A DNA stretch of 64,000 nucleotides from Streptomyces antimycoticus. GTDB taxonomy: Bacteria > Actinomycetota > Actinomycetes > Streptomycetales > Streptomycetaceae. Each line of letters starts with the position of its first letter. Positions within the stretch are counted from its first letter, which is position 1. A program made the translations under genes and the position numbers. Location: positions 5,580,001 to 5,644,000 of the forward strand of contig NZ_BJHV01000001.1 of the NCBI RefSeq assembly GCF_005405925.1, written 5' to 3'. This document shows, piece by piece, positions 38,593-47,943 of the stretch. The notes beneath the pieces are model-generated. The model saw only the letters and a program-made list of their open reading frames with translations. It was not told the origin of the DNA and searched no databases.

Positions 38593-38886
38593 ATGGGTTT
38601 TGTTGTCATCTTGGTCGTGGTGGCGTTCACGTTCGCGGCGCTCGCCGCGCTGAGCGCCGGTCGGTCGAAGGGGAACAGCGGGCGGCGCAGGCGGTCCTGG
38701 AGCGCCGGGTCCGGCGGGGCGGCCGGTGGCAGCTGGTGGGCCGGTGGCGACGGCGGTGGTGGCCATCACGGGGGTGGTCACCACGGCGGCGGTGGCTGCG
38801 GCGGCGGAAGTGGCTGCGGTGGCGGTGGCGGAGGTGGCTGCGGTGGCGGCGGCGGTGGCGGCGGTGGCTGCGGAGGGGGCGCCTGA
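38593..38886 (+). CDS. Single-pass protein with Gly/His/Cys-rich tail
   Basis: A 97-residue protein: one N-terminal membrane helix (MGFVVILVVVAFTFAALAAL), a basic patch (GRSKGNSGRRRRS), then a tail of Gly, His, Cys and Trp: GGGGHHGGGHHGGGG and repeated CGGGSGCGGGGGGGCGGGG. ATG 38593 is preceded by GAAGGAGAGTGAGG. The HH and CGGG repeats could bind metals such as zinc, copper or nickel. No known family is recognised. The orientation of the helix (Arg cluster after it) would leave the tail in the cytoplasm. Confidence 0.7.
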   Translation: MGFVVILVVVAFTFAALAALSAGRSKGNSGRRRRSWSAGSGGAAGGSWWAGGDGGGGHHGGGHHGGGGCGGGSGCGGGGGGGCGGGGGGGGGCGGGA

Positions 38887-38901
38887 TCCCCTAGCCACCC
38901 G

Positions 38902-39048
38902 CGTCCTTACGGTCGCCACGCCGCTCGTGCGGTCAGGTCGTCCTTACGGTCGCCATGCCGTCCTTACGGTCAGGTTGTCCTTACGGTCGCCACGCCGTCC
39001 TTGCGGTCAGGTCGTCCTTATGGTTGCCACGCCGTCCTTACGGCTGTG
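38902..39048. repeat. Four 37-bp tandem repeats built from CGTCCTTACGGT half-units
   Basis: Units at 38902-38938, 38939-38975, 38976-39012 and 39013-39048, each made of two imperfect halves of the form CGTCCTTACGGT(CGCCACGC). The array lies between the Gly/His/Cys-rich gene and a strong terminator. The same CCTTACGG word recurs at 14640-14670 and near 21150-21180. Confidence 0.85.
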
Positions 39049-39056
39049 AAGCAATG

Positions 39057-39096
39057 AGCCCGCGCCCGGCGCGCCAACGTGCGCCGGGCGCGGGCT
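39057..39096. terminator. Strong terminator after the repeat array
   Basis: Perfect 16-bp arms AGCCCGCGCCCGGCGC and its complement with an 8-nt loop, followed by TTGTTG. The rest of 39097-39307 holds only the promoter region of the DUF2617 gene. Confidence 0.85.
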
Positions 39097-39307
39097 TGTT
39101 GAACACTTGACCTAGAAGGCGCCCTAGGGGGTGGAAACCCGGCGAAGATGGGTAAAAACGATGTGGCGCCCAGCATTTCATGATTCCGTATACCACCATC
39201 GACCTTACGGCCCCACGTGGGCACGAGCCGGCGTATGCGCATGCCCCTGGTTCACCGCGGGGCCAGTCGGCCCATCTTTTTCCATTGCGTGCTTGCGGAG
39301 CCGATCC

Positions 39308-39898
39308 ATGCTCACGACCCTCAAGACTGCCTACACCGATACCCGCGCCGCTGACCTCGCCTGGGGCCTGGGACGGGAGCCGCTTCCCGCCCTCGCCGTG
39401 CTTGATCTTCAACTTCATGGTTTCGACGTCCAGTTGAGGCTCCTGGGAGCCTCGCATCAGGTCCTCCTCGAAGGGGAGGGCAGCCGTTGCTCGGAGACCG
39501 TCGCCTGCATGTCCGGCAACAGCACCGCGCTTCCGCTGGGAGTTTCCACGCTCGTCGACGGCCGCGAATACGAATTCGCGGCGCGGGTCGAGGAGTTGTC
39601 GCAAGGGGCCTTCGCCGGGCGCGCGCAGGAGCTGCTCGCGCTGGTGGCCGACCATCCGCACGGGCTGGCCGGCACCTTTCCCGGCAGTCCGAACGCGTTC
39701 ACGGCGCTGCTCGCGCAGTGGCACGAGGGCACGGTGGGCTGGCGGACCTGGCATGCCTACCCCCAGGAGGGGCGGTTGGTCACCACCCGCACCTGTGTGG
39801 GGGCCCGGGTGCCTGCCGCGCTCCGGCCGCCTGGCGCGGGCGGGCTCGAGATAGGTGGCCTGCCCGAGGGGCGCTCGCCCCAAGTGCCGTGTGCCTGA
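39308..39898 (+). CDS. DUF2617-family protein
   Basis: A 196-residue protein, MLTTLKTAYTDTRAADLAWG, with the family blocks VLDLQLHGFDVQLRLLGASH, CSETVACMSGNS and GLAGTFPGSPNAFTALLAQ. Function unknown. It precedes the spermidine-synthase-like gene by 104 bp in the same orientation; this pairing is, as I recall, conserved in actinobacteria, suggesting a shared role. Confidence 0.85.
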   Translation: MLTTLKTAYTDTRAADLAWGLGREPLPALAVLDLQLHGFDVQLRLLGASHQVLLEGEGSRCSETVACMSGNSTALPLGVSTLVDGREYEFAARVEELSQGAFAGRAQELLALVADHPHGLAGTFPGSPNAFTALLAQWHEGTVGWRTWHAYPQEGRLVTTRTCVGARVPAALRPPGAGGLEIGGLPEGRSPQVPCA

Positions 39899-39989
39899 AG
39901 GGGGTCAGCGTGTTGGCGAGGCCATCGATGCCCGATGCGTGAACGGCAATGCACTCGTGTGGGGGACGAGGCGTAAGCGATATGTAACG

Positions 39990-39995
39990 TAGCGT
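39990..39995 (+). promoter_or_regulatory. -10 element of the spermidine synthase-like gene
   Basis: TAGCGT, 7 nt before GTG 40003; no ribosome site present. Confidence 0.45.
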
Positions 39996-40002
39996 TCCCT
40001 TT

Positions 40003-41613
40003 GTGATCGATTCGCCGATGTCCGCCGTCTCGGATGTGCCGTCGTCGCCGGAGTCCGGCCCTCCGGCGCGGCTGCCCGTGAGGGCGACGCTCGGCCGCTT
40101 CCTCGTTCTCGGCGCCGTCTTCGTCTGCGCCGCCTGCGGCCTCGTCTACGAGCTCGAACTCGTCGCGCTGGCCTCGTACTTGGCGGGTGACTCGGTCACC
40201 CAGGCATCCGTGGTGCTGTCCGTGATGGTCTTCGCCATGGGCGTCGGCTCCCTGCTGGCCAAGCGGCTGCGCTGCCGGGCCGCCGTCGGCTTCGGCGCGG
40301 TCGAGGCGGTGCTCGCGCTCGTCGGCGGCTGCTCGGCGATGGCGCTGTACGCGTGCTTCGCGTGGGGCGGTCACTCGCGCTCCGCGCTCGTCGGCTTCTC
40401 GTTCGCGATCGGGGTGCTCATCGGGGCCGAGGTGCCGCTGCTGATGACCCTCATCCAGCGGGTGCGCCGGCAGGACGCGGGCGGCGCGGTGGCCGATCTG
40501 TTCGCGGCGGACTATGTGGGCGCGCTGGTCGGCGGGCTCGCCTTTCCCTTTCTGCTGCTGCCCGCGTTCGGGCAGCTGACCGGCGCGCTGGTCACCGGCG
40601 CGGTCAACGCGGTCGCGGGCGGGGCGCTGGTGCTCTGGCTGTTCCGCCGCGATCTGAGCGTACGGGCGCGGTGGACGCTGATCGTCGCCAATGGGCTGGT
40701 GCTCGCCGCGCTGACCGCCGGTGCCGTGCTGACCCCCTCCTTCGAGCGGGCCGCCCGGCAGGCCGTCTACGGACCGGGGGTGCGGGTCGCGCTGCGCACC
40801 GGTGAGCAGGAGATCGTGCTCGTGGGCGGCGGAACGAGCGGGCGGCCGCTGGCCCTCTTCGTCAACGGGCGGCTGAGGGTCAGCGGGCGCGACGAGGTCC
40901 GCTACCACGAGGCGCTGATCCACCCGGCGATGGCCGCCGGACCGCACGGTCGGGTCCTGGTGCTGGGCGGGGGCGACGGGCTCGCGGCGCGCGAGATCCT
41001 GCGGTACCCGGGAGTCCGGTCGGTGACGGTCGTGGAGCGCGACGCGGAGGTGGTGCGGCTGGCTCGCCGCGATCCGGGCCTGTCCGCGCTCAACGGCGGC
41101 GCCTACCGCGATCCGCGGGTGCGGGTGGTGACGGCGGACGCCTTCGACTGGCTGCGCCGGTCCATGGCGTACGACGTGGTGGTCTGCGATCTGCCCGCCC
41201 CCGAGCTCACTCCGAGCACCAAGTACTACTCGCAGGAGTTCTACGGCCTGGCCGAGCGGGCGCTGGCGCCCGGCGGCCGGCTGGTGGTCCACGCCGGGCC
41301 GCTGCGGCCCGAGCCACGGGCGTTCTGGACGGTGGACGCGACGATGCGCTCGGTCGGGCTGCGGACCGCGCCCTACGTGATCGACACCCCGCGCCAGGGC
41401 CGTGGCTCCCCGCGTCCCGGCCGTGGCTCCCCGCACGACTGGGGCTTCGTGCTGGCGGCGCGCTCCCCGGTGGGGGTGCGGCTGGCCCCGCACGATCCGC
41501 GGCCGCGCTCGCTGACGGAGGAGGGGCTACGGGCGGCCCGCCGCGCTGCCGGGCGGCACCGGGAGGCGGGGCTGCCGCCCTCCACGTTGATGCGTCCGCG
41601 GTATGGGGAGTGA
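40003..41613 (+). CDS. Membrane-anchored spermidine synthase-like protein
   Basis: A 536-residue protein. Residues 30-235 hold about seven membrane helices ([39 protein letters not shown]). Residues 260-480 form an aminopropyltransferase-like Rossmann domain with [39 protein letters not shown] and [20 protein letters not shown], where the Asp/Tyr residues match the polyamine site. Such fusions bind decarboxylated S-adenosylmethionine-like donors; the acceptor is uncertain. GTG 40003 sits 7 nt after TAGCGT, so a leaderless start is likely. The C-terminal segment contains a duplicated [14 protein letters not shown]. Confidence 0.85.
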   Translation: MIDSPMSAVSDVPSSPESGPPARLPVRATLGRFLVLGAVFVCAACGLVYELELVALASYLAGDSVTQASVVLSVMVFAMGVGSLLAKRLRCRAAVGFGAVEAVLALVGGCSAMALYACFAWGGHSRSALVGFSFAIGVLIGAEVPLLMTLIQRVRRQDAGGAVADLFAADYVGALVGGLAFPFLLLPAFGQLTGALVTGAVNAVAGGALVLWLFRRDLSVRARWTLIVANGLVLAALTAGAVLTPSFERAARQAVYGPGVRVALRTGEQEIVLVGGGTSGRPLALFVNGRLRVSGRDEVRYHEALIHPAMAAGPHGRVLVLGGGDGLAAREILRYPGVRSVTVVERDAEVVRLARRDPGLSALNGGAYRDPRVRVVTADAFDWLRRSMAYDVVVCDLPAPELTPSTKYYSQEFYGLAERALAPGGRLVVHAGPLRPEPRAFWTVDATMRSVGLRTAPYVIDTPRQGRGSPRPGRGSPHDWGFVLAARSPVGVRLAPHDPRPRSLTEEGLRAARRAAGRHREAGLPPSTLMRPRYGE

Positions 41614-41846
41614 GAGGGCCCCGCACTGGGCCTCCGGGGCCCGGCGCGAGTGCCCGCCCGTACGCCGGGGGCGTGCGTCGTCGGCGCGTGCCTGGTGGGG
41701 TGCGCGCCGCCGGCCGCGGCAGGCCCTCGCTCAAGGCAAGACCACAGGGCAAGCCCGCCGTAGTCAGGCCGTGGGCGGCGCGCCCGGTGCGGAAAGTTGA
41801 CCGGGAACGGGTCTCAGGTAACGAGCGATGGGTAGTGTCTTGAGCT

Positions 41847-42785
41847 ATGGAGCATGAGGTGTTCGTTCCGTTTCCCGTCGACACCGTCCGGCTGGCGCTC
41901 GCGGAGCCCGATCGCGTCGCCCGCTGCGTTCCCGGGCTCCAGCGGGACGCCGATGAGGCCGCCGGGCCGCTTTCCGGCCGGTTGCGGCTGCGCATCGGCG
42001 GGTCCACCATCACCTACCGCGGTGTGCTGCGCGTCGGTCGGCGCGCCGATGCCTTCGAGATCGAGGGCGAGGGCACCGAGGCCCGCGGCAGCGGCTCGGT
42101 GAAGCTGGCGCTGACCGTGACGCCGAAGCCCGTCGAGGGCGGTACGCAGCTGATCTGCGCCGGGACGGTCCACAGCGAGGGGCGGCTGGCCGAGTTCGAC
42201 GACGAGGCGTCCATGACCGTGGCCCGCCGCATGCTGGACCGGTTCGCCTCGGCGCTCACCGCCGGGCTGCAGAAGTCCCCGATCACCGCGATCACCGAGG
42301 ACGAGGCCCCTGGCAGGCCCACCGACGAGCCCACTGACCAGGCCCCCGAGGACGAGGCCACCGAGGACGAGGCCGGCGACGAGGCCACTGACGCCGGTAG
42401 GGGCGCCGCCGCGGAGGAGTCCGGGCTGCCGACCGAGGCCGAGCTACCGCTGTCGGCCGACGACATGGACATCGACGACGTCGGCGACCTCGAGGACGTC
42501 GACGACGCGGACGCCGTCGAGGAGCCCGTCGGCTTCGGCGACCTCGCCGATCTCGACGACCTGGACGGCGAGCCCCCGGCCGAGGCCGCTCACGCCCGCC
42601 GCACGATGATCGGCCGCTCCACGGAGGAGGTCGACCACGCCCCGCCGCGCGGCCGCTACGCCCCCGTCCCCGCGCCCGAGACCGTCTCCACCAGCGCCAC
42701 CCTGCGCTGGGCCGCGCCCGCCGCGGCCGTGGTGATCGCCTCCGTCGTCGTGGTGGGTCGTCGCGTCCTTCGCCGCCGCCGATGA
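41847..42785 (+). CDS. CoxG/SRPBCC-family protein with C-terminal membrane anchor
   Basis: A 312-residue protein. Residues 1-150 are a START-like SRPBCC domain of the CoxG type (MEHEVFVPFPVDTVRLALAE, CVPGLQRDADEAAGPLSGRL, GTVHSEGRLAEFDDEASMTV). A very acidic Asp/Glu-rich linker follows and then a membrane helix at the end (AAPAAAVVIASVVVVGRRVL) with a basic anchor. CoxG homologues hold hydrophobic ligands or help place molybdenum hydroxylases, but no such enzyme is encoded nearby. ATG 41847 is 8 nt after TAGTGT; a leaderless transcript is likely. Confidence 0.82.
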   Translation: MEHEVFVPFPVDTVRLALAEPDRVARCVPGLQRDADEAAGPLSGRLRLRIGGSTITYRGVLRVGRRADAFEIEGEGTEARGSGSVKLALTVTPKPVEGGTQLICAGTVHSEGRLAEFDDEASMTVARRMLDRFASALTAGLQKSPITAITEDEAPGRPTDEPTDQAPEDEATEDEAGDEATDAGRGAAAEESGLPTEAELPLSADDMDIDDVGDLEDVDDADAVEEPVGFGDLADLDDLDGEPPAEAAHARRTMIGRSTEEVDHAPPRGRYAPVPAPETVSTSATLRWAAPAAAVVIASVVVVGRRVLRRRR

Positions 42786-42810
42786 CCGTGTGCGCATAGG
42801 GTCGGTAGCT

Positions 42811-43626
42811 GTGACCACCGAAGAGACACCGGAGACCAAGGGCGTACGGCTGACCGCCGGGGACGCCGAGCTGACCGTCTCACCCGAGAACGGCTGCCGT
42901 ATCGGTTCACTGCGCATCGGCGGTACGGAGCTGCTGCGACAGGGCCCGCGGTTCGGGGCGTTCCCGATGGTGCCGTGGTGCGGCCGGACCGGGCTGGGCC
43001 GGTTCCGCAATGGCGGGCAGACCCACCAGCTGCCCATCAACTCCCCGCCGCACGCGATCCACGGGACCGGCCGGAACGTCGCCTGGAGCCCGGTCAGGAC
43101 CGGCCGGTCCAGCGCGGCCTTCACCTACGACCTCGCCGACCCCTGGCCGTACGAGGGCCGGGTCACCCAGACCTTCGAGCTCTCCCCGGACAGCGCGATC
43201 GTCACCATGAGCGTGGAGACCGAGGGCGATTCCTTCCCGGCGCAGGCCGGCTGGCATCCGTGGTTCCGGCGGAACCTGGGCGACGGCGGCGCCGATGCCG
43301 AGATCGCCTTCGACGCCGCATGGCAGGAGGAGCGCGGGGAGGACCACCTCCCCACCGGCCGCCGGATCGCGCCGAAGCCCGGCCCCTGGGACGACTGCTT
43401 CGGCATGCCGCAGGGGGTGGACGTCACGCTCACCTGGCCCGGCCAACTCGAGCTGAAGGTCACCAGCCGCACCGAGTGGGTGGTCGTCTACGACGAGCAG
43501 GCGGAGGCGGTGTGCGTCGAACCGCAGTCCGGCCCGCCCAACGGCCTCAACCTCTTGCCGCGGCTGGTCACCCCCATCGATCCGCTGGAGCTCTCCATGA
43601 CCTGGAGCTGGCGCACGCTGGCCTGA
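42811..43626 (+). CDS. Aldose 1-epimerase family protein
   Basis: A 271-residue galactose-mutarotase-like protein that interconverts sugar anomers. AELTVSPENGCRIGSLRIGG is the first strands, HAIHGTGRNVAW and AQAGWHPWFRRNLG carry the catalytic His residues, and VCVEPQSGPPNGLNLLP carries the Glu. GTG 42811 is taken as the start since the conserved part begins soon after; GTG 42790 is the alternative. It is 25 bp after the CoxG-like gene and probably has its own promoter (TAGGGT, 8 nt before). Confidence 0.88.
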   Translation: MTTEETPETKGVRLTAGDAELTVSPENGCRIGSLRIGGTELLRQGPRFGAFPMVPWCGRTGLGRFRNGGQTHQLPINSPPHAIHGTGRNVAWSPVRTGRSSAAFTYDLADPWPYEGRVTQTFELSPDSAIVTMSVETEGDSFPAQAGWHPWFRRNLGDGGADAEIAFDAAWQEERGEDHLPTGRRIAPKPGPWDDCFGMPQGVDVTLTWPGQLELKVTSRTEWVVVYDEQAEAVCVEPQSGPPNGLNLLPRLVTPIDPLELSMTWSWRTLA

Positions 43627-43707
43627 GGGAGTGGCCTGGCCTGACGGGGATCGGGGCGGCTCGGCCTGAGGAACGGAGTGCCTTGAGGGGTTCCGAGGGC
43701 CACCGCC

Positions 43708-43713
43708 TAAGCT
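43708..43713 (+). promoter_or_regulatory. -10 element of pyrE (leaderless)
   Basis: TAAGCT, 7 nt before ATG 43721, with TTGAGG at 43683-43688. Confidence 0.5.
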
Positions 43714-43720
43714 CATGCGC

Positions 43721-44260
43721 ATGAGCGATGCGCGTGACGCCCTGCTGCAGCAGATCAAGGACAAGGCCGTGGTCCACGGCAAGGTGACCCTCTCCTCCGG
43801 GCGTGAGGCCGACTACTACATCGACCTGCGCCGGATCACCCTGGACGCCGAGGCCGCGCCGCTGGTCGGGCAGGTCATGCTCGAGGCCACGGCCGATCTG
43901 GAGTACGACGCGGTGGGCGGGCTGACGCTGGGCGCCGACCCGGTGGCCACGTCCATGCTGCACGCGGCGGCCGCGCGCGGCCGCCGGCTCGACGCCTTCG
44001 TGGTCCGCAAGGCCCAGAAGACGCACGGAATGCAGCGGCGGATCGAGGGCCCGGACATCGCGGGCCGCCGGGTGCTGGTGGTCGAGGACACCTCCACCAC
44101 CGGCGGTTCGCCGCTGACCGCGGTGGAGGCGGCACGGGAGGCGGGTGCGGAGGTCGTCGCGGTCGCGACGATCGTCGAGCGCGGCGCCGCGCCGGCAATC
44201 GCGGACGCCGGGCTCCCGTACCTCCCGGCGTACTCGCTTGCCGACCTCGAGCTGAGCTGA
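43721..44260 (+). CDS. pyrE: Orotate phosphoribosyltransferase
   Basis: A 179-residue enzyme that joins orotate to PRPP, the fifth step of UMP synthesis. KVTLSSGREADYYIDLRRIT, LEYDAVGGLTLGADPVATSM and the PRPP loop VLVVEDTSTTGGSPLTAVEA are typical. It starts at ATG 43721; ATG 43715 is an alternative. TAAGCT at 43708-43713 with TTGAGG 19 bp further upstream indicates a leaderless transcript from 43721. It is followed by a parS site and then fba. Confidence 0.95.
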   Translation: MSDARDALLQQIKDKAVVHGKVTLSSGREADYYIDLRRITLDAEAAPLVGQVMLEATADLEYDAVGGLTLGADPVATSMLHAAAARGRRLDAFVVRKAQKTHGMQRRIEGPDIAGRRVLVVEDTSTTGGSPLTAVEAAREAGAEVVAVATIVERGAAPAIADAGLPYLPAYSLADLELS

Positions 44261-44285
44261 ATCGTGGCGGGTGGGGCGGTCGGAC

Positions 44286-44299
44286 GTTTCACGTGAAAC
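44286..44299. promoter_or_regulatory. parS: parS centromere site
   Basis: GTTTCACGTGAAAC is the perfect 14-bp core of the bacterial parS palindrome bound by ParB. It lies in the intergenic region between pyrE and fba, the kind of place where Streptomyces parS sites are found. They cluster within about 200 kb of oriC, so this window is probably origin-proximal. Confidence 0.92.
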
Positions 44300-44436
44300 C
44301 ACCCACCCCCGTCCGTGTGGTCTCCGCGTGCGCCGTGTGGAGCAATCGACGGAGTCTGGGATTATGGCCCCGACGATGACGTCGCCCCTAGGTCAGGGCC
44401 GAGTACGACTAACCCGCACATACAAGGAGCGGTCAG

Positions 44437-45459
44437 ATGCCCATCGCATCCCCTGAGATCTACAACGAGATGCTCGACCGGGCGAAGGCAGGCAAGTTCG
44501 CCTACCCCGCGATCAATGTGACCTCGACGCAGACTCTGCACGCCGCCCTCCGCGGCTTCGCCGAGGCGGAGAGCGACGGCATCGTCCAGATCTCCACCGG
44601 TGGTGCCGAGTTCCTGGGTGGCCAGTACAGCAAGGACATGGTGACCGGTGCGGTCGGTCTCGCCGAGTTCGCGCATGTCGTCGCCGAGAAGTACCCGGTG
44701 AACATCGCCCTCCACACCGACCACTGCCCGAAGGACAAGCTGGACGGCTATGTCCGGCCGCTGCTCAAGATCTCCCAGGAGCGCGTCGCCAACGGTCAGA
44801 ACCCGCTGTTCCAGTCCCACATGTGGGACGGCTCCGCCGAGACGCTCGACGACAACCTCCGCATCGCGCGGGAGCTGCTCGCCGAGGCGGTCAAGGCGAA
44901 GATCATCCTCGAGGTCGAGATCACCCCGACCGGTGGCGAGGAGGACGGCGTCACCCACGAGATCAACGACAAGCTGTACACGACGGTCGACGACGCCCTG
45001 CGCACCGCCGAGGCCATCGGCCTGGGCGACAAGGGCCGCTACCTGCTGGCCGCCTCGTTCGGCAACGTCCACGGCGTCTACAAGCCGGGCAATGTGGTCC
45101 TCCGCCCGGAGCTGCTGCGTGAGCTCCAGGACGGTGTCGCCGCGAAGTACGGCAAGCAGGACCCGTTCTTCTTCGTCTTCCACGGCGGCTCCGGCTCCAC
45201 GGAGGAGGAGATCCGCACCGCGCTGGAGAACGGTGTGGTGAAGATGAACCTCGACACGGACACCCAGTACGCCTTCACCCGCCCGATCGCGGACCACATG
45301 TTCCGCAACTACGACGGGGTGCTGAAGGTCGACGGCGAGGTCGGCAACAAGAAGCAGTACGACCCGCGGAGCTGGGGCAAGCTGGCCGAGAAGGGGATGT
45401 CGGAGCGGGTCACCGCGGCCTGTTCGCACCTTCGGTCCACGGGGACGAAGGTGAAGTAG
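44437..45459 (+). CDS. fba: Class II fructose-bisphosphate aldolase
   Basis: A 340-residue zinc aldolase of glycolysis and gluconeogenesis (fructose 1,6-bisphosphate to DHAP and GAP). MPIASPEIYNEMLDRAKAGK, FAYPAINVTSTQTLHAALRG, the zinc ligand region NIALHTDHCPKDKLDGYVRP, the Glu/His region EVEITPTGGEEDGV and SFGNVHGVYKPGNVVLRPEL and the glycine loop FHGGSGSTEEEIR are all present. AAGGAG 8 nt before ATG 44437 sets the start. A strong terminator follows. Confidence 0.97.
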   Translation: MPIASPEIYNEMLDRAKAGKFAYPAINVTSTQTLHAALRGFAEAESDGIVQISTGGAEFLGGQYSKDMVTGAVGLAEFAHVVAEKYPVNIALHTDHCPKDKLDGYVRPLLKISQERVANGQNPLFQSHMWDGSAETLDDNLRIARELLAEAVKAKIILEVEITPTGGEEDGVTHEINDKLYTTVDDALRTAEAIGLGDKGRYLLAASFGNVHGVYKPGNVVLRPELLRELQDGVAAKYGKQDPFFFVFHGGSGSTEEEIRTALENGVVKMNLDTDTQYAFTRPIADHMFRNYDGVLKVDGEVGNKKQYDPRSWGKLAEKGMSERVTAACSHLRSTGTKVK

Positions 45460-45480
45460 TTCGTTCTCCGGCTCGCTCTC

Positions 45481-45521
45481 ACGGGCCCGGCGCTCGCCTT
45501 GCGGCGAGTCGCCGGGCCCGT
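45481..45521. terminator. Terminator of fba
   Basis: A 12-bp outer stem ACGGGCCCGGCG/CGCCGGGCCCGT with an inner stem CTCGCC/GGCGAG, followed by TTT. Confidence 0.85.
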
Positions 45522-45571
45522 TTGCGTTCCGGGGCTGGCCCTGCCGGGCCGCCCCGAGGCATGATCCAGGT

Positions 45572-47208
45572 ATGGCAGGTGTGCGGCTCTCCGGGCCGGC
45601 CGGGCGGTGGCTGGTGTTCACCACCGTGCTGGGTTCCGCCATGGCCCTGCTCGACAGCACCGTCGTCAATGTCGCCCTGCCGCGCATCGGGCTCGACCTG
45701 GGTGCCGATCTCCCCGTACTGCAGTGGACCGTCAACGCCTACATGCTCACCCTCGCCGGGCTGATCCTGCTCGGCGGGGCGCTCGGGGACCGGTTCGGGC
45801 GGCGGCGGGTGTTCGTCACCGGGGTGGTGTGGTTCTCGCTGGCCTCGCTGGCGTGCGGGCTGGCGCCGAACGCCGGAGTGCTCATCGCCGCGCGGGCGCT
45901 GCAGGGCATCGGCGGGGCGCTGCTCACCCCCGGGTCGCTCGCGCTGATCCAGTCGGTGATCCACCACGACGACCGGGCGCGGGCGATCGGGCTGTGGTCC
46001 GGCTTCGGCGGGATCGGGGCGGCCATCGGGCCGTTCCTCGGCGGCTGGCTGGTGGACGGGCCCGGCTGGCGCTGGGTGTTCTTCATCAATGTGCCGCTGG
46101 CCGCGGTGTGTGTGCCGGTCGCTTTGCGCCATGTACCGGAGACCAGAAATCCGCGGGCGCACGGCCGGTTCGACGTCCTCGGTGCCCTGCTGGGGCGGCG
46201 ACCCTCGGCCTGGTCACCTATGCGCTGATCGCCGCGCCGCAGAAGGGCGCCTCGCCCGCCGTGGTGGTCCCGGCCGTCGCCGGGCTGGCGCTGGGGGTGA
46301 TCTTCGTCCTCGTGGAGCGCAGACGGCGCGAGCCGATGCTGCCGCTCTCCATCTTCTCCTCCCACCAGTTCAGCGCCGTCAACGCGGTGACCCTGTGCGT
46401 CTACGCGGCCTTCGGCGGCTTCTTCTTCCTCTCGGTGCTCGACCTTCAGGTGGTCGTGGGCTACTCCGCGCTCGCCGCCGGTACCGCGCTGCTGCCCACG
46501 ACCACGCTGATGCTGCTGCTGTCGGCCCGTTCGGGAGAGCTGGGCAAGCGCATCGGCCCGCGGATCCCACTGACCGTGGGCCCGCTGCTGTGCGCGGCGG
46601 GGATGCTGCTGATGACCCGGGCCGGGGTCGGGGCGGTCTACTGGCGGGACATCCTGCCCGCGCTGCTGGTGCTGGGCATGGGCATGGTGGTGGTGGTCGC
46701 CCCGCTCACCGCGACCGTCCTGGCCTCGGTGGACGTCGCCCGGGCGGGCCTGGCCAGCGGTGTCAACAACGCGGCGGCCCGCGCGGCGGGCCTGATCGCG
46801 GTGGCGGCGCTGCCGCTGCTCGCGGGGATGGGCCCGGAGGCGTACCGGTCGGCGGACGCGTTCGGGGACACCTTCCGGCGGGCGATGCCGATCTGTGCCG
46901 GGGTGCTGGTGCTGGGGGCGATCCTCGCCTGGCGCACGGTGCGCTCGGACGCCCTGGAGCAGGTGGGCGAGGAGGTGGGGGCGGAGGCCGTGGCGGGTGC
47001 GCCGGCGGGGGCCGTGGCCGCGGCGCGCACGGAGCGAGGCGAGGGCGGCGTGCCGGCGGAACGTGCCGAGGGCGCCGTACGGCCGGAGGGGCTGCTGTGC
47101 CGCCCTGAGTGCGCGTACCACTGCGGTGTGGCGGCGCCGCCCCTGGACCCGGGCGACCTGCCCGCGCCGCCGCCCCTGGACCCGGACGAGAAACGCTCCG
47201 GCACCTGA
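45572..47208 (+). CDS. DHA2-family MFS drug exporter, interrupted by a one-base frameshift
   Basis: A 14-helix multidrug exporter of about 545 residues when the frame is restored. MAGVRLSGPAGRWLVFTTVL, ALLDSTVVNVALPRIGLDLG and GALGDRFGRRRVF mark the start; GRFDVLGALLG is followed out of frame by AATLGLVTYALIAAPQKGAS. Adding one G to GGGG at 46192-46195 joins them. The C-terminal half (QFSAVNAVTLCVYAAFGGFF; GLASGVNNAAARAAGLIAVA) is normal. The long polar tail rich in Ala/Glu/Pro is unusual. CATGAT lies 6 nt before the ATG, so a leaderless transcript is possible. Confidence 0.85.
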
Positions 47209-47325
47209 CCCCCGCCCTCTTCACCCGTCTTCGCGCCGGACGCGCCCCTGGACCCGCCCCTCGATCTGCGGACCACGTGGCTTGGGCGTGTCGGGTGGGG
47301 CCCCGGACCAGGCAGACTGGAACCC

Positions 47326-47738
47326 ATGGCCATTCACGAGAACCTGCTCGGGGACCGCCCCCGACCCATCTGCCCGACGACCCGGAGCCACGGGAGCTGC
47401 TCGCCTCCGGCGCGGCCCCGTCCGAGGTCGCCGCGAAGTACCCGGCCTCCTCGCTCGCCTGGGCCCAGCTCGCCGACGAGGCGTTCGAGGCCGGCCGGGT
47501 GGTCGAGTCCTACGCGTACGCCCGCACCGGCTACCACCGTGGACTCGACGCCCTGCGCCGCAGCGGCTGGAAGGGCCACGGTCCCGTGCCCTTCGAGCAT
47601 GAGCCCAACCGTGGCTTCCTGCGCGCCCTGCACGCGCTCGCGCGCGCCGCGCAGTCCATCGGTGAGCAGGAGGAGTACGAGCGGTGCTCGACCTTCCTGC
47701 GCGAGAGCTCCCCGACCGCGGCGGACACGCTCTCCTGA
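47326..47738 (+). CDS. DUF3151-family protein, interrupted by a one-base frameshift
   Basis: ATG 47326 opens MAIHENLLGDR, then the frame breaks at the C run 47358-47362. Adding one C gives PPTHLPDDPEPRELLASG and the family core VAAKYPASSLAWAQLADEAF, YAYARTGYHRGLDALRRSGW and GHGPVPFEHEPNRGFLRALH, ending at 47738. Restored length is about 137 residues, the usual size. It follows fba and the exporter, as DUF3151 follows fba in many Streptomyces. CAGACT stands 7 nt before the ATG, consistent with a leaderless transcript. Confidence 0.85.
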
Positions 47739-47943
47739 GGCGTAACGAGACGTAACGAGGCGTACCGGGCCTGTGGGGTGTCGTACGCCCCACGGGCCCC
47801 TTCCGTACTTGCCGATCGTCCGTGCGGCGCGGATGATGCGGTGCGGGGCCCCTTCGGCTGTGGGCCCCGAGGGGACCGGGGCTCCGAGACCGAAAGGATG
47901 GGGCGGACCGCTACCCGGTAGCGAGCAGTACTCAGGAGATGCG

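Noticed and set aside
38593..38886. Gly-rich tail as a CRISPR-like or microsatellite artefact
   Set aside because: It is in frame behind a good ribosome site and membrane helix, and the repeat is in the protein, not as spaced direct repeats.
38902..39048. CRISPR array in the 37-bp repeats
   Set aside because: Units are contiguous with no unique spacers and no cas genes are nearby.
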